A stretch of DNA of 57,549 bases from Methylobacterium sp. (GCA_013823325.1 PNLY01000023.1:1-57549), one strand, 5' to 3'; counted from the stretch's first letter, positions 28,177 to 37,511 are shown. Translations and numbers: made by a program. Notes: generated by a model not told the origin, from the letters alone.

Positions 28177-28267
28177 ACGTCATTGCGAGCAAAGCGAAGC
28201 AATCCAGGGAGACATAGAGCTCTGCCGCCTCTGGTTTGCTTCGTCGCTTCGCTCCTCGCAATGACGT
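28177..28267. repeat. Palindromic intergenic repeat (CGTCATTGCGAG type)
   Basis: The arms ACGTCATTGCGAG and CTCGCAATGACGT (28177-28189 and 28255-28267) are perfect inverted copies, and the similarity continues inward (GCGAAGCAATCCAG against CTGGTTTGCTTCG) with small gaps. The element is a REP/BIME-like sequence of a kind common between genes in several Hyphomicrobiales. It sits 22 bases after the rhodanese stop and may act as a terminator or mRNA stabiliser. Confidence 0.8.
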
Positions 28268-28401
28268 AGCGGTTGCGATCCAAGCGCTCGGCAGCGGTCT
28301 GCCCATCCGCATTTGCAAATTCGTCCAAAAAGGATCAAAGAGGCGCCAATCGTGCCGGCCTTGCCGCGCCCTCATCTTTCCCTGTCAGAGTTCCGCCGCC
28401 G

Positions 28402-29721
28402 ATGAACGCCGTCGCGCCGAAAATCTCGTTCGTCTCCCTCGGGTGCCCGAAGGCGCTCGTCGATTCCGAGCGCATCATCACCTCGCTGCGCTCGGAGGGC
28501 TATGAGCTCAGCAAGAGCCATGCGGGCGCCGACGTCGTCATCGTCAACACCTGCGGCTTCCTCGACAGCGCCAAGCAGGAATCGCTGGAGGCGATCGGCT
28601 CGGCCATGGCCGAGAACGGCAAGGTCATCGTCACCGGCTGCATGGGCGCCGAGCCCGAGCAAATCCGCGACGCCTTCCCGAACCTGCTCGCGATCACCGG
28701 GCCGCAGGCCTATGAAAGCGTCGTCTCGGCCGTGCACCAGGCGGTGCCGCCCAAGCACGACCCCTTCATCGACCTGGTGCCGGACCAAGGCATCAAGCTG
28801 ACGCCGCGGCACTACGCCTACCTAAAGATTTCAGAAGGTTGCAATAATCGCTGCAGCTTCTGCATCATCCCCAAGCTGCGTGGCGATCTGGTCTCGCGGC
28901 CGATCGGCGACGTGCTGCGCGAGGCCGAAAAGCTGGTCAAGGCCGGCGTCAAGGAACTGCTGGTGATCTCGCAGGACACCAGCGCCTATGGGCTCGACAT
29001 CAAATACGCCCCCTCGATGTGGAAGGACCGCGAGGTCCGCACCCGCTTCTTCGAGCTGGCGCGCGAACTCGGCCAGATGGGCGTCTGGGTGCGGATGCAC
29101 TATGTCTACCCCTATCCGCATGTCGACGAGGTCATTCCGTTGATGGCGGAGGGCAATGTGCTGCCCTATCTCGACATTCCGTTCCAGCATGCCTCGCCTT
29201 CCGTGCTGAAGGCGATGCGCCGTCCGGCCCATCACGAGAAGACGCTGGAGCGGATCAGGAAGTGGCGCGAGATCTGCCCGGATCTCGCCATCCGCTCGAC
29301 CTTCATCGTCGGCTTCCCCGGCGAGACGGAAGGAGACGTCGACTTCCTGCTCGATTGGCTGAAGGAAGCGAAGCTCGAGCGCGTCGGCTGCTTCAAATAC
29401 GAGCCGGTCAAGGGCGCGACCGCCAACGATCTTGGCCTGCCGCTGGTCGCGGAAGATGAGAAGGAGGCACGCTGGCATCGCTTCATGAAGACGCAGGCCG
29501 AGGTCTCCTCTCGCATCGTCAAGGGGCGTGTCGGCAAGCGCATTCCGGTGATCATCGACGAGGCCGGCCCGACCGTCGCCAAGGGCCGCTCGAAATGGGA
29601 CGCGCCGGAGATCGACGGCAATGTCTATGTCTCGAGCCGCCGGCCGCTGCGGCCGGGCGACATCGTCACCGTGAAGATCGAGCGCGCCGACGCCTACGAT
29701 CTACACGGCATGGCGGTCTGA
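28402..29721 (+). CDS. rimO: Ribosomal protein S12 methylthiotransferase RimO
   Basis: 439 residues. The N-terminal MTTase domain has the three cluster cysteines in [10 protein letters not shown] (Cys15), [10 protein letters not shown] and VTGCMGAE. The radical-SAM motif is Cys147, Cys151, Cys154 (CNNRCSFC). A C-terminal TRAM domain ends the protein ([24 protein letters not shown], split). RimO puts a methylthio group on an aspartate of ribosomal protein S12. The start at [10 protein letters not shown] was chosen to match family length; the frame is open for 43 more codons upstream into the repeat region. The codons around the radical-SAM motif are unusually AT-rich (see findings). Confidence 0.96.
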   Translation: MNAVAPKISFVSLGCPKALVDSERIITSLRSEGYELSKSHAGADVVIVNTCGFLDSAKQESLEAIGSAMAENGKVIVTGCMGAEPEQIRDAFPNLLAITGPQAYESVVSAVHQAVPPKHDPFIDLVPDQGIKLTPRHYAYLKISEGCNNRCSFCIIPKLRGDLVSRPIGDVLREAEKLVKAGVKELLVISQDTSAYGLDIKYAPSMWKDREVRTRFFELARELGQMGVWVRMHYVYPYPHVDEVIPLMAEGNVLPYLDIPFQHASPSVLKAMRRPAHHEKTLERIRKWREICPDLAIRSTFIVGFPGETEGDVDFLLDWLKEAKLERVGCFKYEPVKGATANDLGLPLVAEDEKEARWHRFMKTQAEVSSRIVKGRVGKRIPVIIDEAGPTVAKGRSKWDAPEIDGNVYVSSRRPLRPGDIVTVKIERADAYDLHGMAV

Positions 29722-29934
29722 TCAGGCAAGATTGGCAGCCACGGGGCGCGGCATGCGGCGCAGCTGCGCGGCCCGGCCGGTGCGCGGCTTGGAGGATTTC
29801 TCGAAGACGACCTGCGCGTCGCTGACCTGCGTGGCGAACTGGAGCGTCGGGCGGGCGGTGAGCTGCGCCTGGAGCGCCATCGCGACGATGGCGAAGGAAA
29901 GGATGAAGCCGGCGCGGCGAAGAAGCGGGGACAT
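29722..29934 (-). CDS. Small possibly secreted protein (70 aa)
   Basis: Not recognised. The N-terminus (MSPLLRRAGFILSFAIVAMA) looks like a signal peptide; the rest is short and basic (GRAAQLRRMPRPVAANLA). It ends flush against the end of rimO (convergent, no gap). No ribosome site is visible before its ATG. A second possible start lies in another frame at 30017 with a good GGGAG site, so the true 5' end, or a frameshift, is unclear. I regard it as a tentative gene. Confidence 0.4.
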   Translation of the reverse strand: MSPLLRRAGFILSFAIVAMALQAQLTARPTLQFATQVSDAQVVFEKSSKPRTGRAAQLRRMPRPVAANLA

Positions 29935-30036
29935 GACGTAAGGACCAGTGATCTTGTTGTTGGTCCCGCTTTGCCGGCTCCAGGTGCGCTTTCGCTTTCG
30001 GGTTTCGGAATTTTCATTTTTCTTGCTCCCTCTACG

Positions 30037-31128
30037 TCAGGGAGTTGGCGCGGACGCTTCCATACGAGAGATGGCGCGACGCTTTCGACCGAGCCGTCCG
30101 AGCCACCAGCCGAAGCGCTGCGCGGCCATGGCGACGGCCAGTGCGTAGCCGAGCAGCGCCAGCATCCAGCCGGCTGCCTGCAGGCTGAGCGCGCCGAGCA
30201 CCAACGCCGAGCGCCCGAGCAATCTGAGAGTTGCGCGCACGGTCGACGGCTTGGCCGCCGCGAGCTTGGCAGCCCGGCCGACATCGCCGGCGTCCTCGGC
30301 GACGGCGAGCACTTGGCGCAAGCCGCGCTGGCCTGTCCGGGCATAGAGCGCGCCGGCGTCCTGGCCGAGCGCGGTGAAGCGCGCCAGCGCTGCGGGCCGG
30401 ACGATGCCACCTGCCGCCGTTTTTGCTGCCGCAAGGTCCAGGCGGGCTGCTGCGCCGAGGCTCGCCGTCAGGGCCGGCCGGTCGACTGCACCGGCCGCCA
30501 TGCGGCCGAGATTCGCAGTGAGCACCGGGGAAAGCAGTTTGGCTTTGCTCGCGGCCTTGATGGCGCTGACGCCGCCGCGGGCCGGAAGGCTGCCGCCGAG
30601 GCTGACCCATGTCGCGGCGCTGACCGCAAGGCCGACCGCGGCGAGCGCCAGCACCGTCTCATCGATCGTCTCGCCGCCGACGAGCTTGTGCCCCTCGCGG
30701 ACGAGATCGCGCAAATCGCCGAAGCCGCTGATGTCCCCGACCAGCGCACCGGCGAAGGCGGCATCACTCTCGCGCTCGCCTGCGACGAAGCTATGGCCGA
30801 AATCGGAGACAGCGCGCGTTAGCGCGTTCTGCCGCAAGGCCTCGATCTGGGCGACGCGCTCGGGAGCCGTGGCGATGCCGCGTTCGGCCGCCAGCGCGAC
30901 GAAGCTTTCGGCGAGACCGAGATCGCCGGCTGCCACTGCCCGGTCGATCTCAGGGGCGATGCGATCCTGCGTCGCGACGCCGACGAGGCGAAGCCGCGAC
31001 AGCTCGGAGGGATCATCTTTCGCCTGTTGAAGCTGCCAGCTCTGCAGGGCCGGCGGAGCGATCATGGCGCCGCCCGCTGCGAGTGCGACGATGATGCTCG
31101 ACGAGACGATGACCCTGGCAATGCGCAA
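30037..31128 (-). CDS. Membrane protein of unknown function (363 aa, TTG start)
   Basis: Not recognised. Predicted spans are near the N-terminus (RVIVSSSIIVALAAGG), around residues 170-190 (VLALAAVGLAVSAATW) and a long pair near the C-terminus (ALVLGALSLQAAGWMLALLGYA, split). A middle section rich in Ala, Leu and Lys looks helical. The tail is basic (RLGRKRRAISRME). The frame is open to a TTG at 31176, but that would place the coding start inside the terminator hairpin of the preceding gene (31141-31173). I therefore prefer the TTG at 31128, which starts directly before the first hydrophobic span. No ATG is suitably placed. Confidence 0.6.
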   Translation of the reverse strand: MRIARVIVSSSIIVALAAGGAMIAPPALQSWQLQQAKDDPSELSRLRLVGVATQDRIAPEIDRAVAAGDLGLAESFVALAAERGIATAPERVAQIEALRQNALTRAVSDFGHSFVAGERESDAAFAGALVGDISGFGDLRDLVREGHKLVGGETIDETVLALAAVGLAVSAATWVSLGGSLPARGGVSAIKAASKAKLLSPVLTANLGRMAAGAVDRPALTASLGAAARLDLAAAKTAAGGIVRPAALARFTALGQDAGALYARTGQRGLRQVLAVAEDAGDVGRAAKLAAAKPSTVRATLRLLGRSALVLGALSLQAAGWMLALLGYALAVAMAAQRFGWWLGRLGRKRRAISRMEASAPTP

Positions 31129-31140
31129 GCGGGATACCTG

Positions 31141-31173
31141 AAACGGAAACGGTCCGGCCACCCGGCCGGACCG
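31141..31173 (-). terminator. Rho-independent terminator of the quinone oxidoreductase gene
   Basis: On the minus strand a perfect 10-bp stem CGGTCCGGCC / GGCCGGACCG with a 4-base loop is followed by TTTCCGTTT. It lies about 43 bases after the stop of the oxidoreductase gene, in the correct orientation. Confidence 0.75.
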
Positions 31174-31215
31174 CAATTCCCATAGCCTTCGATTCAGGCG
31201 GAAATTGCGCCGCCG

Positions 31216-32187
31216 CTACGGCACGATCACCGTCGAACCGGTCGTGCCGCGGCTTTCCAGCGCGCGGTGGGCGTCGGCAGCATCCTTCAGCGCGAAGCGG
31301 GCATTGATCACGACGCTGACCTTGCCGGAGCCGACGGCCTCGAACAGGTTCTTCGCCATCGCGACCAGGGTTTCACGCTTGGCCGTGTGTGTGTTCATCG
31401 TCGGGCGGGTGACGTAGAGCGAGCCCTTCGCCGCGAGGATGCCGAGATTGAAGGCCTCGACCGCGCCCGAGGCGTTGCCGAAGCTCGCCAGCAGGCCGAA
31501 CGGCCTCAGCGAGTCGAGCGAGCCCATGAAGGTGTCCTTGCCGACGCCGTCATAGACGACGTTGCAGAGCTGGCCGCCGGTGATCTCCTTGACCCGCGCC
31601 GGAACGTCCTCGTCGCGATAGAGGATGACATGGTCGGCCTTGTTCGCCTTGGCGAGCTCGGCCTTCTCCTTGCTGCCGACGGTGCCGATCACGGTGGCGC
31701 CGAGCGCCTTGCCCCATTGGCAGAGGATCGAGCCGGTGCCGCCGGCCGCGGCATGGACCAGGATCGTGTCGCCCGGCTTCACCGGATAGGTGCGGTGGAG
31801 CAGGTATTCGGCGGTCAGCCCTTTCAGCAGCATGCTGGCGCCGGCTTCGTAGGAGACGTTCTCCGGCAAGGCGACCACCGCCGACGCGGGTACGATGCGC
31901 TCCTCGGCATAGGCGCCATGGGCGGCGACGACGGCGATGCGGTCGCCCGGCTTGAACTCGGTCACGCCGGGGCCGACCGCGACCACGTCGCCTGCCGATT
32001 CATTGCCGAGCGTGAACGGCAACGGCGCCGGGTACAGGCCGGTGCGGAAATAGGTGTCGATGAAGTTGAGGCCGATGGCGCGGTTGCGGATCAGGATCTC
32101 GCCCGGCCCCGGCGCCGGCAGGCTGACCTCCTCGAGCTGCAGAACCTCGGGCCCACCGGTCTTGTGCACGCGGATTGCTTTCGCCAT
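31216..32187 (-). CDS. NADPH:quinone oxidoreductase (zeta-crystallin type)
   Basis: 323 residues of the medium-chain reductase family. MAKAIRVHKTGGPEVLQLEEV and the NEVGLNFID-like segment IGLNFIDTYFRTGLYP are typical of QOR. The nucleotide loop is HAAAGGTGSILCQW, and the zinc ligands of alcohol dehydrogenases are absent. Such enzymes reduce quinones, often by one electron, using NADPH. AGGAG stands seven bases before the ATG. The frame is open 43 codons further upstream, with no family match. It is divergent from the SulP gene and followed by a strong terminator. Confidence 0.93.
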   Translation of the reverse strand: MAKAIRVHKTGGPEVLQLEEVSLPAPGPGEILIRNRAIGLNFIDTYFRTGLYPAPLPFTLGNESAGDVVAVGPGVTEFKPGDRIAVVAAHGAYAEERIVPASAVVALPENVSYEAGASMLLKGLTAEYLLHRTYPVKPGDTILVHAAAGGTGSILCQWGKALGATVIGTVGSKEKAELAKANKADHVILYRDEDVPARVKEITGGQLCNVVYDGVGKDTFMGSLDSLRPFGLLASFGNASGAVEAFNLGILAAKGSLYVTRPTMNTHTAKRETLVAMAKNLFEAVGSGKVSVVINARFALKDAADAHRALESRGTTGSTVIVP

Positions 32188-32314
32188 GGCGATCTCCTGA
32201 TGTCGATGGCGCAACGATAGGGACTTGCCTTCCTCCTGCGCAACGGCTGCACTGCACGGCAGACCCGCGCAAACGCCGAGTCGGTCTGGCATAACTGCAT
32301 GATCGGTCTCTGAC

Positions 32315-34015
32315 ATGAACAGGCAAGGCGCTCATCTCGGCGGCCATCCGATCCTGCGCGAGGCCTTCACCCCCAAGCTGATCTCCGCCCTGCGCGAAGG
32401 CTATGGCCTCGCCCGCCTGCGGGCCGATGCGCTCTCGGGGCTCACGGTCGCGATCGTCGCATTGCCGCTCTCCATGGCGATCGCCATCGCCAGCGGCGCC
32501 ACGCCCGCCGCCGGGCTGTTCACCGCGATCATCGGTGGCTTCCTCGTCTCGGCGCTGAGCGGCAGCCGCCACCAGATCGGCGGGCCGGCCGGCGCCTTCA
32601 TCGTCCTCGTCGCGGCGACGATCGACCAGCATGGCTTCGACGGGCTGCTGCTCGCGACGATGCTGGCCGGCGCGATGTTGATCGCGGTCGGGCTGCTGCG
32701 GCTCGGCACTTACATCAAGTACATCCCGCATCCGGTGCTGGTCGGGTTCACCACCGGCATCGCCATCATCATCTTCGCCAGCCAGATCCGCGACCTCCTG
32801 GGGTTGACGCTGCCTGGCAAGGAGCCGGCGGCGCTGATCCCGAAGCTGCAGGCGCTCACGGCGGCGCTGGGCACGCTCAACCCGGCGGCGCTCGGCCTCT
32901 CGGCCCTGACGATCGCGACGATCCTGGCCGTCAGGCGCTGGCAGCCGAACTGGCCGGGTCTCCTGATCGCTGTCGGGCTCGCGGCCGCCGCGACCTTCCT
33001 GCTCAACCTGCCGGTCGAGACCATCGGCAGCCGCTTCGGCGGCATTCCGCGCGCTTTGCCCGCCCCGCATCTGCCGGCCTTCAGCCTCGACAAGCTGGTC
33101 GAGGTGCTGCCGGCGGCGCTGTCGATCGCGGTGCTCGGCGGCATCGAATCGCTGCTCTCGGCCGTGGTCGCCGACGGGATGAGCGGGCGCCGCCACCGCT
33201 CGAACATGGAGCTGGTCGCGCAGGGCGTCGCCAATATCGGCTCGCCCTTGTTCGGCGGCATCTGCGTCACCGGCACCATCGCCCGCACCGCGACCAATAT
33301 CCGTGCCGGCGGCGTCACGCCGGTCGCCGGGATGCTGCACGCCGCCTTCGTGCTCCTGTTCATGCTGGTCGCGGCGCCGCTCGCCTCCTACATCCCGCTG
33401 GCGGCACTCGCCGGCGTACTCGCCGTCGTTGCCTGGAACATGGCCGAGAAGGCCGCTTTCGCCGCGATCCTCAGGCATTCGCGCGCCGACTCCCTCGTGC
33501 TGCTGTCGACCTTCCTGCTGGTGGTCTTCGAGGACCTGATGGTTGGGATCGGTATCGGCGTCGTGCTGGGGTCGCTGATCTTCATGCATCGCATGGCCAA
33601 TATCGTCACGGTCGAAGCCGGGATGGACGCAGGCCTCGTCGACTATGACGAAGCAGGCCATGACGAGCCGCAGGCGAACGGCAACGGCAAGCGCGACGGC
33701 GAGATCTTCCATTACAAGATTACCGGCCCGCTCTTCTTCGGCGCCAGCAGCCATGTCGCGACCGTGCTCGACCGGGTCGGCCCCTTCCCCGAGCGGATCG
33801 TGCTCGATCTCTCCGGCGTACCCTTCGCCGATTCGAGCGCGGCGGTCTCGCTCAAGGCGATGATCGACAAGGCCTTGCGCCACGGTTCCGCCGTCGAGAT
33901 TCGCGGCGCCGGGCGGCAGGTCCGCGCCGTGCTCGGCCATGAAGGTATCGACGAGCGGATCGTCTCGTTCCGGGAGATCGCGCAGAAGCCCGGCAAGGGC
34001 GTGATCTGGGGATAG
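32315..34015 (+). CDS. SulP family inorganic anion transporter
   Basis: 566 residues. The N-terminal ~400 residues form the SulP transmembrane domain (LSGLTVAIVALPLSMAIAIASG, split; GGFLVSALSGSRHQIGGPAGAF, split). A C-terminal STAS domain includes VLDLSGVPFADSSAAVSLKAM (split). SulP proteins carry sulfate, bicarbonate or other anions. The nearby sulfate genes suggest sulfate but do not prove it; no carbonic anhydrase is adjacent. It is divergent from the quinone oxidoreductase. Confidence 0.93.
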   Translation: MNRQGAHLGGHPILREAFTPKLISALREGYGLARLRADALSGLTVAIVALPLSMAIAIASGATPAAGLFTAIIGGFLVSALSGSRHQIGGPAGAFIVLVAATIDQHGFDGLLLATMLAGAMLIAVGLLRLGTYIKYIPHPVLVGFTTGIAIIIFASQIRDLLGLTLPGKEPAALIPKLQALTAALGTLNPAALGLSALTIATILAVRRWQPNWPGLLIAVGLAAAATFLLNLPVETIGSRFGGIPRALPAPHLPAFSLDKLVEVLPAALSIAVLGGIESLLSAVVADGMSGRRHRSNMELVAQGVANIGSPLFGGICVTGTIARTATNIRAGGVTPVAGMLHAAFVLLFMLVAAPLASYIPLAALAGVLAVVAWNMAEKAAFAAILRHSRADSLVLLSTFLLVVFEDLMVGIGIGVVLGSLIFMHRMANIVTVEAGMDAGLVDYDEAGHDEPQANGNGKRDGEIFHYKITGPLFFGASSHVATVLDRVGPFPERIVLDLSGVPFADSSAAVSLKAMIDKALRHGSAVEIRGAGRQVRAVLGHEGIDERIVSFREIAQKPGKGVIWG

Positions 34016-34067
34016 CTGCGGCAAGGGCGCGCTCGCCAGCGGCGCCGGCATCGGCTACCGAAAGGCC

Positions 34068-35240
34068 ATGACGGATCAGCAGCATTGCGATATCGCCATC
34101 GTCGGGGCGGGTGCGGTCGGGCTCGCGGCAGCGCTCTCGCTCGCCGCCGCCGGGCGCCAGGTCGTGCTGTTCGGGCAGGCGAGTGCGCCGCGTGATGGCC
34201 GCACCGTCGCCTTGCTCGACGGTTCCTGGCGCCTTCTCGAGACGCTTGGCCTGACGGAGGCGCTGGACGCGGTCGCCGCGCCGCTCGCGGTCATGCGTAT
34301 GGTCGATGACACCGGCAGTCTGTTCCGGCAGCCGCCGGTCGAGTTCAAGGCGGCCGAACTCGGCCTGCCGGCCTTCGGCTGGAACATCGAGAATGCCGTG
34401 CTGGTCGAGGCGATGGCGGCGAAGGCGGCGGCGGAGCCGCGCATCCGCATGATCCCGCAGGCGGTGACAGAGATCGCGGCAGGCGCCGACAGTGTCCGTC
34501 TGGCGGGTGACGGCTTTACCCCTGTCGCGGCCCGCCTCGTCGTCGGCGCCGATGGCCGCAAGTCGCGAGTCCGTGAAGCTGCCGGCATCACGGCGCGCGA
34601 CTGGAGCTACCCACAGATGGCGCTGACGGCGATCCTGAGCCATCGCCGTGAGCATCAGGACGCCTCGACCGAATTCCACACCCGTTCGGGTCCGTGCACA
34701 TTGGTGCCGATGTCGGGGCGGCGTTCCTCGCTGGTCTGGCTGGTCGAGCCGCAGGACGCGGACCGGCTCGCCGGGTTGGACGATCTCGCTTTTGCCCGCG
34801 AGGTCGAGCGCCGGACCCATTCGATCCTCGGCGCGATGGCGGTCGCGGGTCCGCGCGGGCGCGTGCCGATGGGCGGCTTGTCGGTCGATCGCTTCGCCGC
34901 TGCCCGCATGGCGCTGATCGGCGAGGCCGCGCATGTCTTCCCGCCGATCGGAGCGCAGGGGCTCAATCTCGGTCTGCGCGACGTCGCGGCGCTGCGCGAT
35001 GCGATCGCCGGCGCGGACGATCCAGGCACGGAGGCGGCGCTCTCCACCTATGATCGCTCGCGTCAGGCCGATGTGCGCTTGCGCACCGGCGCGGTCGATG
35101 CCCTCAATCGGACCTTGCTGACCGATCTCCTGCCGGCCGATCTGATGCGCGGCGCCGGGCTGCTGGCACTGTCGCGGATCGCGCCGCTGCGCCGGCTGGT
35201 GATGCGCCAGGGACTGGCCGGCGGCACCGCGGCAGGCTGA
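34068..35240 (+). CDS. UbiH/UbiF-type FAD-dependent hydroxylase
   Basis: 390 residues. The dinucleotide fold is DIAIVGAGAVGLAAALSLA (GxGxxG at residues 13-18), the DG motif is LVVGADGRKSRVREAAGI, and the second FAD motif is RMALIGEAAHVFPPIGAQGLNLGLRD (split). This combination is typical of ubiquinone ring hydroxylases, which act at the membrane on polyprenylated phenols. Which ring position it hydroxylates (UbiH, UbiF, UbiL-like) cannot be read from sequence. A palindromic repeat follows. Confidence 0.9.
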   Translation: MTDQQHCDIAIVGAGAVGLAAALSLAAAGRQVVLFGQASAPRDGRTVALLDGSWRLLETLGLTEALDAVAAPLAVMRMVDDTGSLFRQPPVEFKAAELGLPAFGWNIENAVLVEAMAAKAAAEPRIRMIPQAVTEIAAGADSVRLAGDGFTPVAARLVVGADGRKSRVREAAGITARDWSYPQMALTAILSHRREHQDASTEFHTRSGPCTLVPMSGRRSSLVWLVEPQDADRLAGLDDLAFAREVERRTHSILGAMAVAGPRGRVPMGGLSVDRFAAARMALIGEAAHVFPPIGAQGLNLGLRDVAALRDAIAGADDPGTEAALSTYDRSRQADVRLRTGAVDALNRTLLTDLLPADLMRGAGLLALSRIAPLRRLVMRQGLAGGTAAG

Positions 35241-35247
35241 GTACGCC

Positions 35248-35393
35248 GTCATTCCGGGGCGCGGCAAAGCCGCGAGCCCGGAATCCAGAACCGATGCCGC
35301 CTCTCGACCAAGGTGCGACCGCTGGCTCGCGTCACGATAACGCGTATCGGTTCTGGGTTCCGGGCTCAGGCCTTCGGCCTGCCCCGGAAAGAC
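35248..35393. repeat. Palindromic intergenic repeat (CATTCCGGGGC type)
   Basis: The left arm (GTCATTCCGGGGC, GAGCCCGGAATCCAGAACCG) is matched by an inverted right arm (CGGTTCTGGGTTCCGGGCTC, GCCCCGGAAAGAC) with only a few mismatches. The whole unit of about 146 bases separates the convergent UbiH-type and CaiB-type genes and could end transcription from both sides. It is a different family from the repeat at 28177. Confidence 0.8.
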
Positions 35394-35401
35394 CGGTGCG
35401 C

Positions 35402-36505
35402 TCAAATCTCGTAGTCGCCGATCGGCGGGCTCGGCCGCAGCGTCGGCGCGGCGTCGCGGAAGAGCGGCGCGAGCGGCAGCGGCGTCGAGACCATGCGCCG
35501 CCCGCCCGGTTCCTCGACCTGCCGATCGAGCAGGCCGCGCGCGGTCAGGTGTGGATCGGCCAAGGCTTCGTCGAGCGTCCGGACCACGGTGCAGCAGCAG
35601 TCGAGCGGCTCGATCGTTTCCCGCCAATGAGCGGCTGGCCGGGAGGCGATGATCGCAGTGATTGCCGCCCGTGTCGCTGCCGGATCGTGCCGGTCATCGC
35701 GCAGTTCGGCCGCGAGCCCGATGCCGTCGCAGAAGCTCGTCCAGAACTTCTCCTCGAGCGCGCCGACGGCGAGGAACCAGCCATCTGCCGTCGTGTAAAG
35801 GCCATAGCGCGGGCTGCCGCCGGTGAGCAGCCCCTCCCCGCCCGCCGGATAGCGGGCGGAGGCCTGTCCCTGCGCGAGCGCATACCAGGAGAAGGCGAGC
35901 ATCGCGTCGGTCATGGCGATGTCGAGATGGCAGCCCTGGCCGGAGCGATCGCGATCGCGCAAGGCGAGCAGGATGTTGATCACCGCCGGCATGGCGCCGC
36001 CGGCGATGTCGGCAACCAGCGTCGGCGGCAGCGGCGCCGGCCTCCCCTGCGCCAGGGACTGGCCGAGCAGACCGCCGATCGCCTGGTAGTTGATGTCATG
36101 TCCCGCCTCGGAGGCGCGCGGGCCGTCTTGGCCGTAGCCGCTGATCGAGCAATAGACCAGGCGGGGATTGAGCGCCTTCAGCGCCTCGTAGTCGAAGCCG
36201 AGGCGGGCCATTACGCCCGGCCGGAACTGCTCGATGACGATGTCGGCCTGCCTGATCAGCGGCGTCAGCCGCGCCAGGGCATCGGGGGCCTTGAGATCGA
36301 TGGCGAGGCTGTGCTTGCCGCGGTTGAGGGCGGCGAAGGGGGCCGAGGTTTCGCCGAAGCGCGGGGGGAAGCGGCGCATGTCCTCGCCGTCCGGCCGCTC
36401 GACGCGGATCACGCGCGCACCGGCCTCGGCAAGGAAGAGGCTCGCCAGCGGGCCGGGCAGCAGGGTCGAGAAATCGAGGACGAGGAGATCGGAAAGCGGC
36501 TGCAT
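35402..36505 (-). CDS. CaiB/BaiF family (class III) CoA-transferase
   Basis: 367 residues. The family opening is LLVLDFSTLLPGPLASLFLAEAGA (split) followed by VIRVERPDGEDMRR. The catalytic aspartate is Asp137 in AGHDINYQAIGG. NRGKHSLAIDLK and YCSISGYGQDGPR are standard. These enzymes move CoA between acids; the substrate here is unknown. The 34-base gap from the AEC transporter gene upstream suggests one transcript, perhaps for import and activation of a carboxylic acid. Confidence 0.92.
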   Translation of the reverse strand: MQPLSDLLVLDFSTLLPGPLASLFLAEAGARVIRVERPDGEDMRRFPPRFGETSAPFAALNRGKHSLAIDLKAPDALARLTPLIRQADIVIEQFRPGVMARLGFDYEALKALNPRLVYCSISGYGQDGPRASEAGHDINYQAIGGLLGQSLAQGRPAPLPPTLVADIAGGAMPAVINILLALRDRDRSGQGCHLDIAMTDAMLAFSWYALAQGQASARYPAGGEGLLTGGSPRYGLYTTADGWFLAVGALEEKFWTSFCDGIGLAAELRDDRHDPAATRAAITAIIASRPAAHWRETIEPLDCCCTVVRTLDEALADPHLTARGLLDRQVEEPGGRRMVSTPLPLAPLFRDAAPTLRPSPPIGDYEI

Positions 36506-36539
36506 CGATGGGCCCAGGAAGACAGGCCCTCGCGGGCCG

Positions 36540-37511
36540 TCAGTGGAACAGGTCTGCCGGCATCCTGCCCGTCTTCACCAGCCACAGGAAGCCCGTCAGC
36601 GTCACCGTAGAGACGATGGTGCCGACGAGGATGCAGGCCGAGGCGCGCTCGATGCCGACGCGGTACTGCGTCGAGATCACGAAGATGTTCAGGGCCGGCG
36701 GCAGCGCCGCCATGATCACGGCGGCATAGACCCAGGGTGCCGAGAAATCGCCGAGACCGGACAGCAGCAGCCAGACCAACAACGGGTGCAAGAGCAGCTT
36801 GATCGCGACGAGCCAGGGCAGTTCGCTCGGCATCTGCCGTATGGGCTGCAGCGCCACGGTGACACCAAGCAGGAACAGCGCGCAAGGGGCAGCCGCCTGC
36901 GAGAGCCAGAGCGTCATCTTGTCGATCGCGGTCGGCAGTTCGAGTTTTAGGAAGGCGGCGAGCACGCCGGCGACGGTCGCGACATTGAAAGGATGGGTGA
37001 CGACCCGCCGGACCACTTCGGCCGCCGTCGCGGCAAAGCTCCTCTTCTCGACGCCGGCCAGCGCCATCAGGAATGGGATCAGCGAGAACAGCAGCAAGTT
37101 GTCGAAGACGAAGATCAGCACCACCGGCGCGCTGGCGGCGGGGCCGAGCGCCGCCAGGATCAGCGGCGGGCCCATATAGCCGATGTTCGAATAGGAGCCG
37201 GCGACACCCTGCATCACCGCTTGCGGCATGTCGCCTTGAGTGTGGCGCCAGCCGAGCGCGAAGGAGAGCACGAAGGCGCAGAAGGTGGCGAGCGTCGTCA
37301 CCGCGACGAAGCGCCAGTTCGTCAGCTCGCTCAACGGCTTGTCGGCGATCAGCCGGTAGAACAGGCAGGGCAGCGCGACATAGATCAGGAAGAACTGCAT
37401 CCAGGCCAGCCCCTCGCCCGGCAGGCGCTTATAGCGGCCGATCAGGAAGCCGAGCAGGATCAGCCCGAAGAAGGGCGCGACCAGGTTAAACAGGCTGGCG
37501 ATGTCGGCCAT
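36540..37511 (-). CDS. AEC (auxin efflux carrier) family transporter
   Basis: 323 residues with about ten transmembrane helices in two halves. MADIASLFNLVAPFFGLILLG opens the protein (split). The G/N-rich crossing segments are ALPCLFYRL in the first half and FLLGVTVALQ in the second. AEC proteins carry organic anions such as malate or malonate. The start was chosen at M with the first helix immediately after; the open frame extends 60 codons further without features. It precedes the CoA-transferase gene. Confidence 0.88.
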   Translation of the reverse strand: MADIASLFNLVAPFFGLILLGFLIGRYKRLPGEGLAWMQFFLIYVALPCLFYRLIADKPLSELTNWRFVAVTTLATFCAFVLSFALGWRHTQGDMPQAVMQGVAGSYSNIGYMGPPLILAALGPAASAPVVLIFVFDNLLLFSLIPFLMALAGVEKRSFAATAAEVVRRVVTHPFNVATVAGVLAAFLKLELPTAIDKMTLWLSQAAAPCALFLLGVTVALQPIRQMPSELPWLVAIKLLLHPLLVWLLLSGLGDFSAPWVYAAVIMAALPPALNIFVISTQYRVGIERASACILVGTIVSTVTLTGFLWLVKTGRMPADLFH

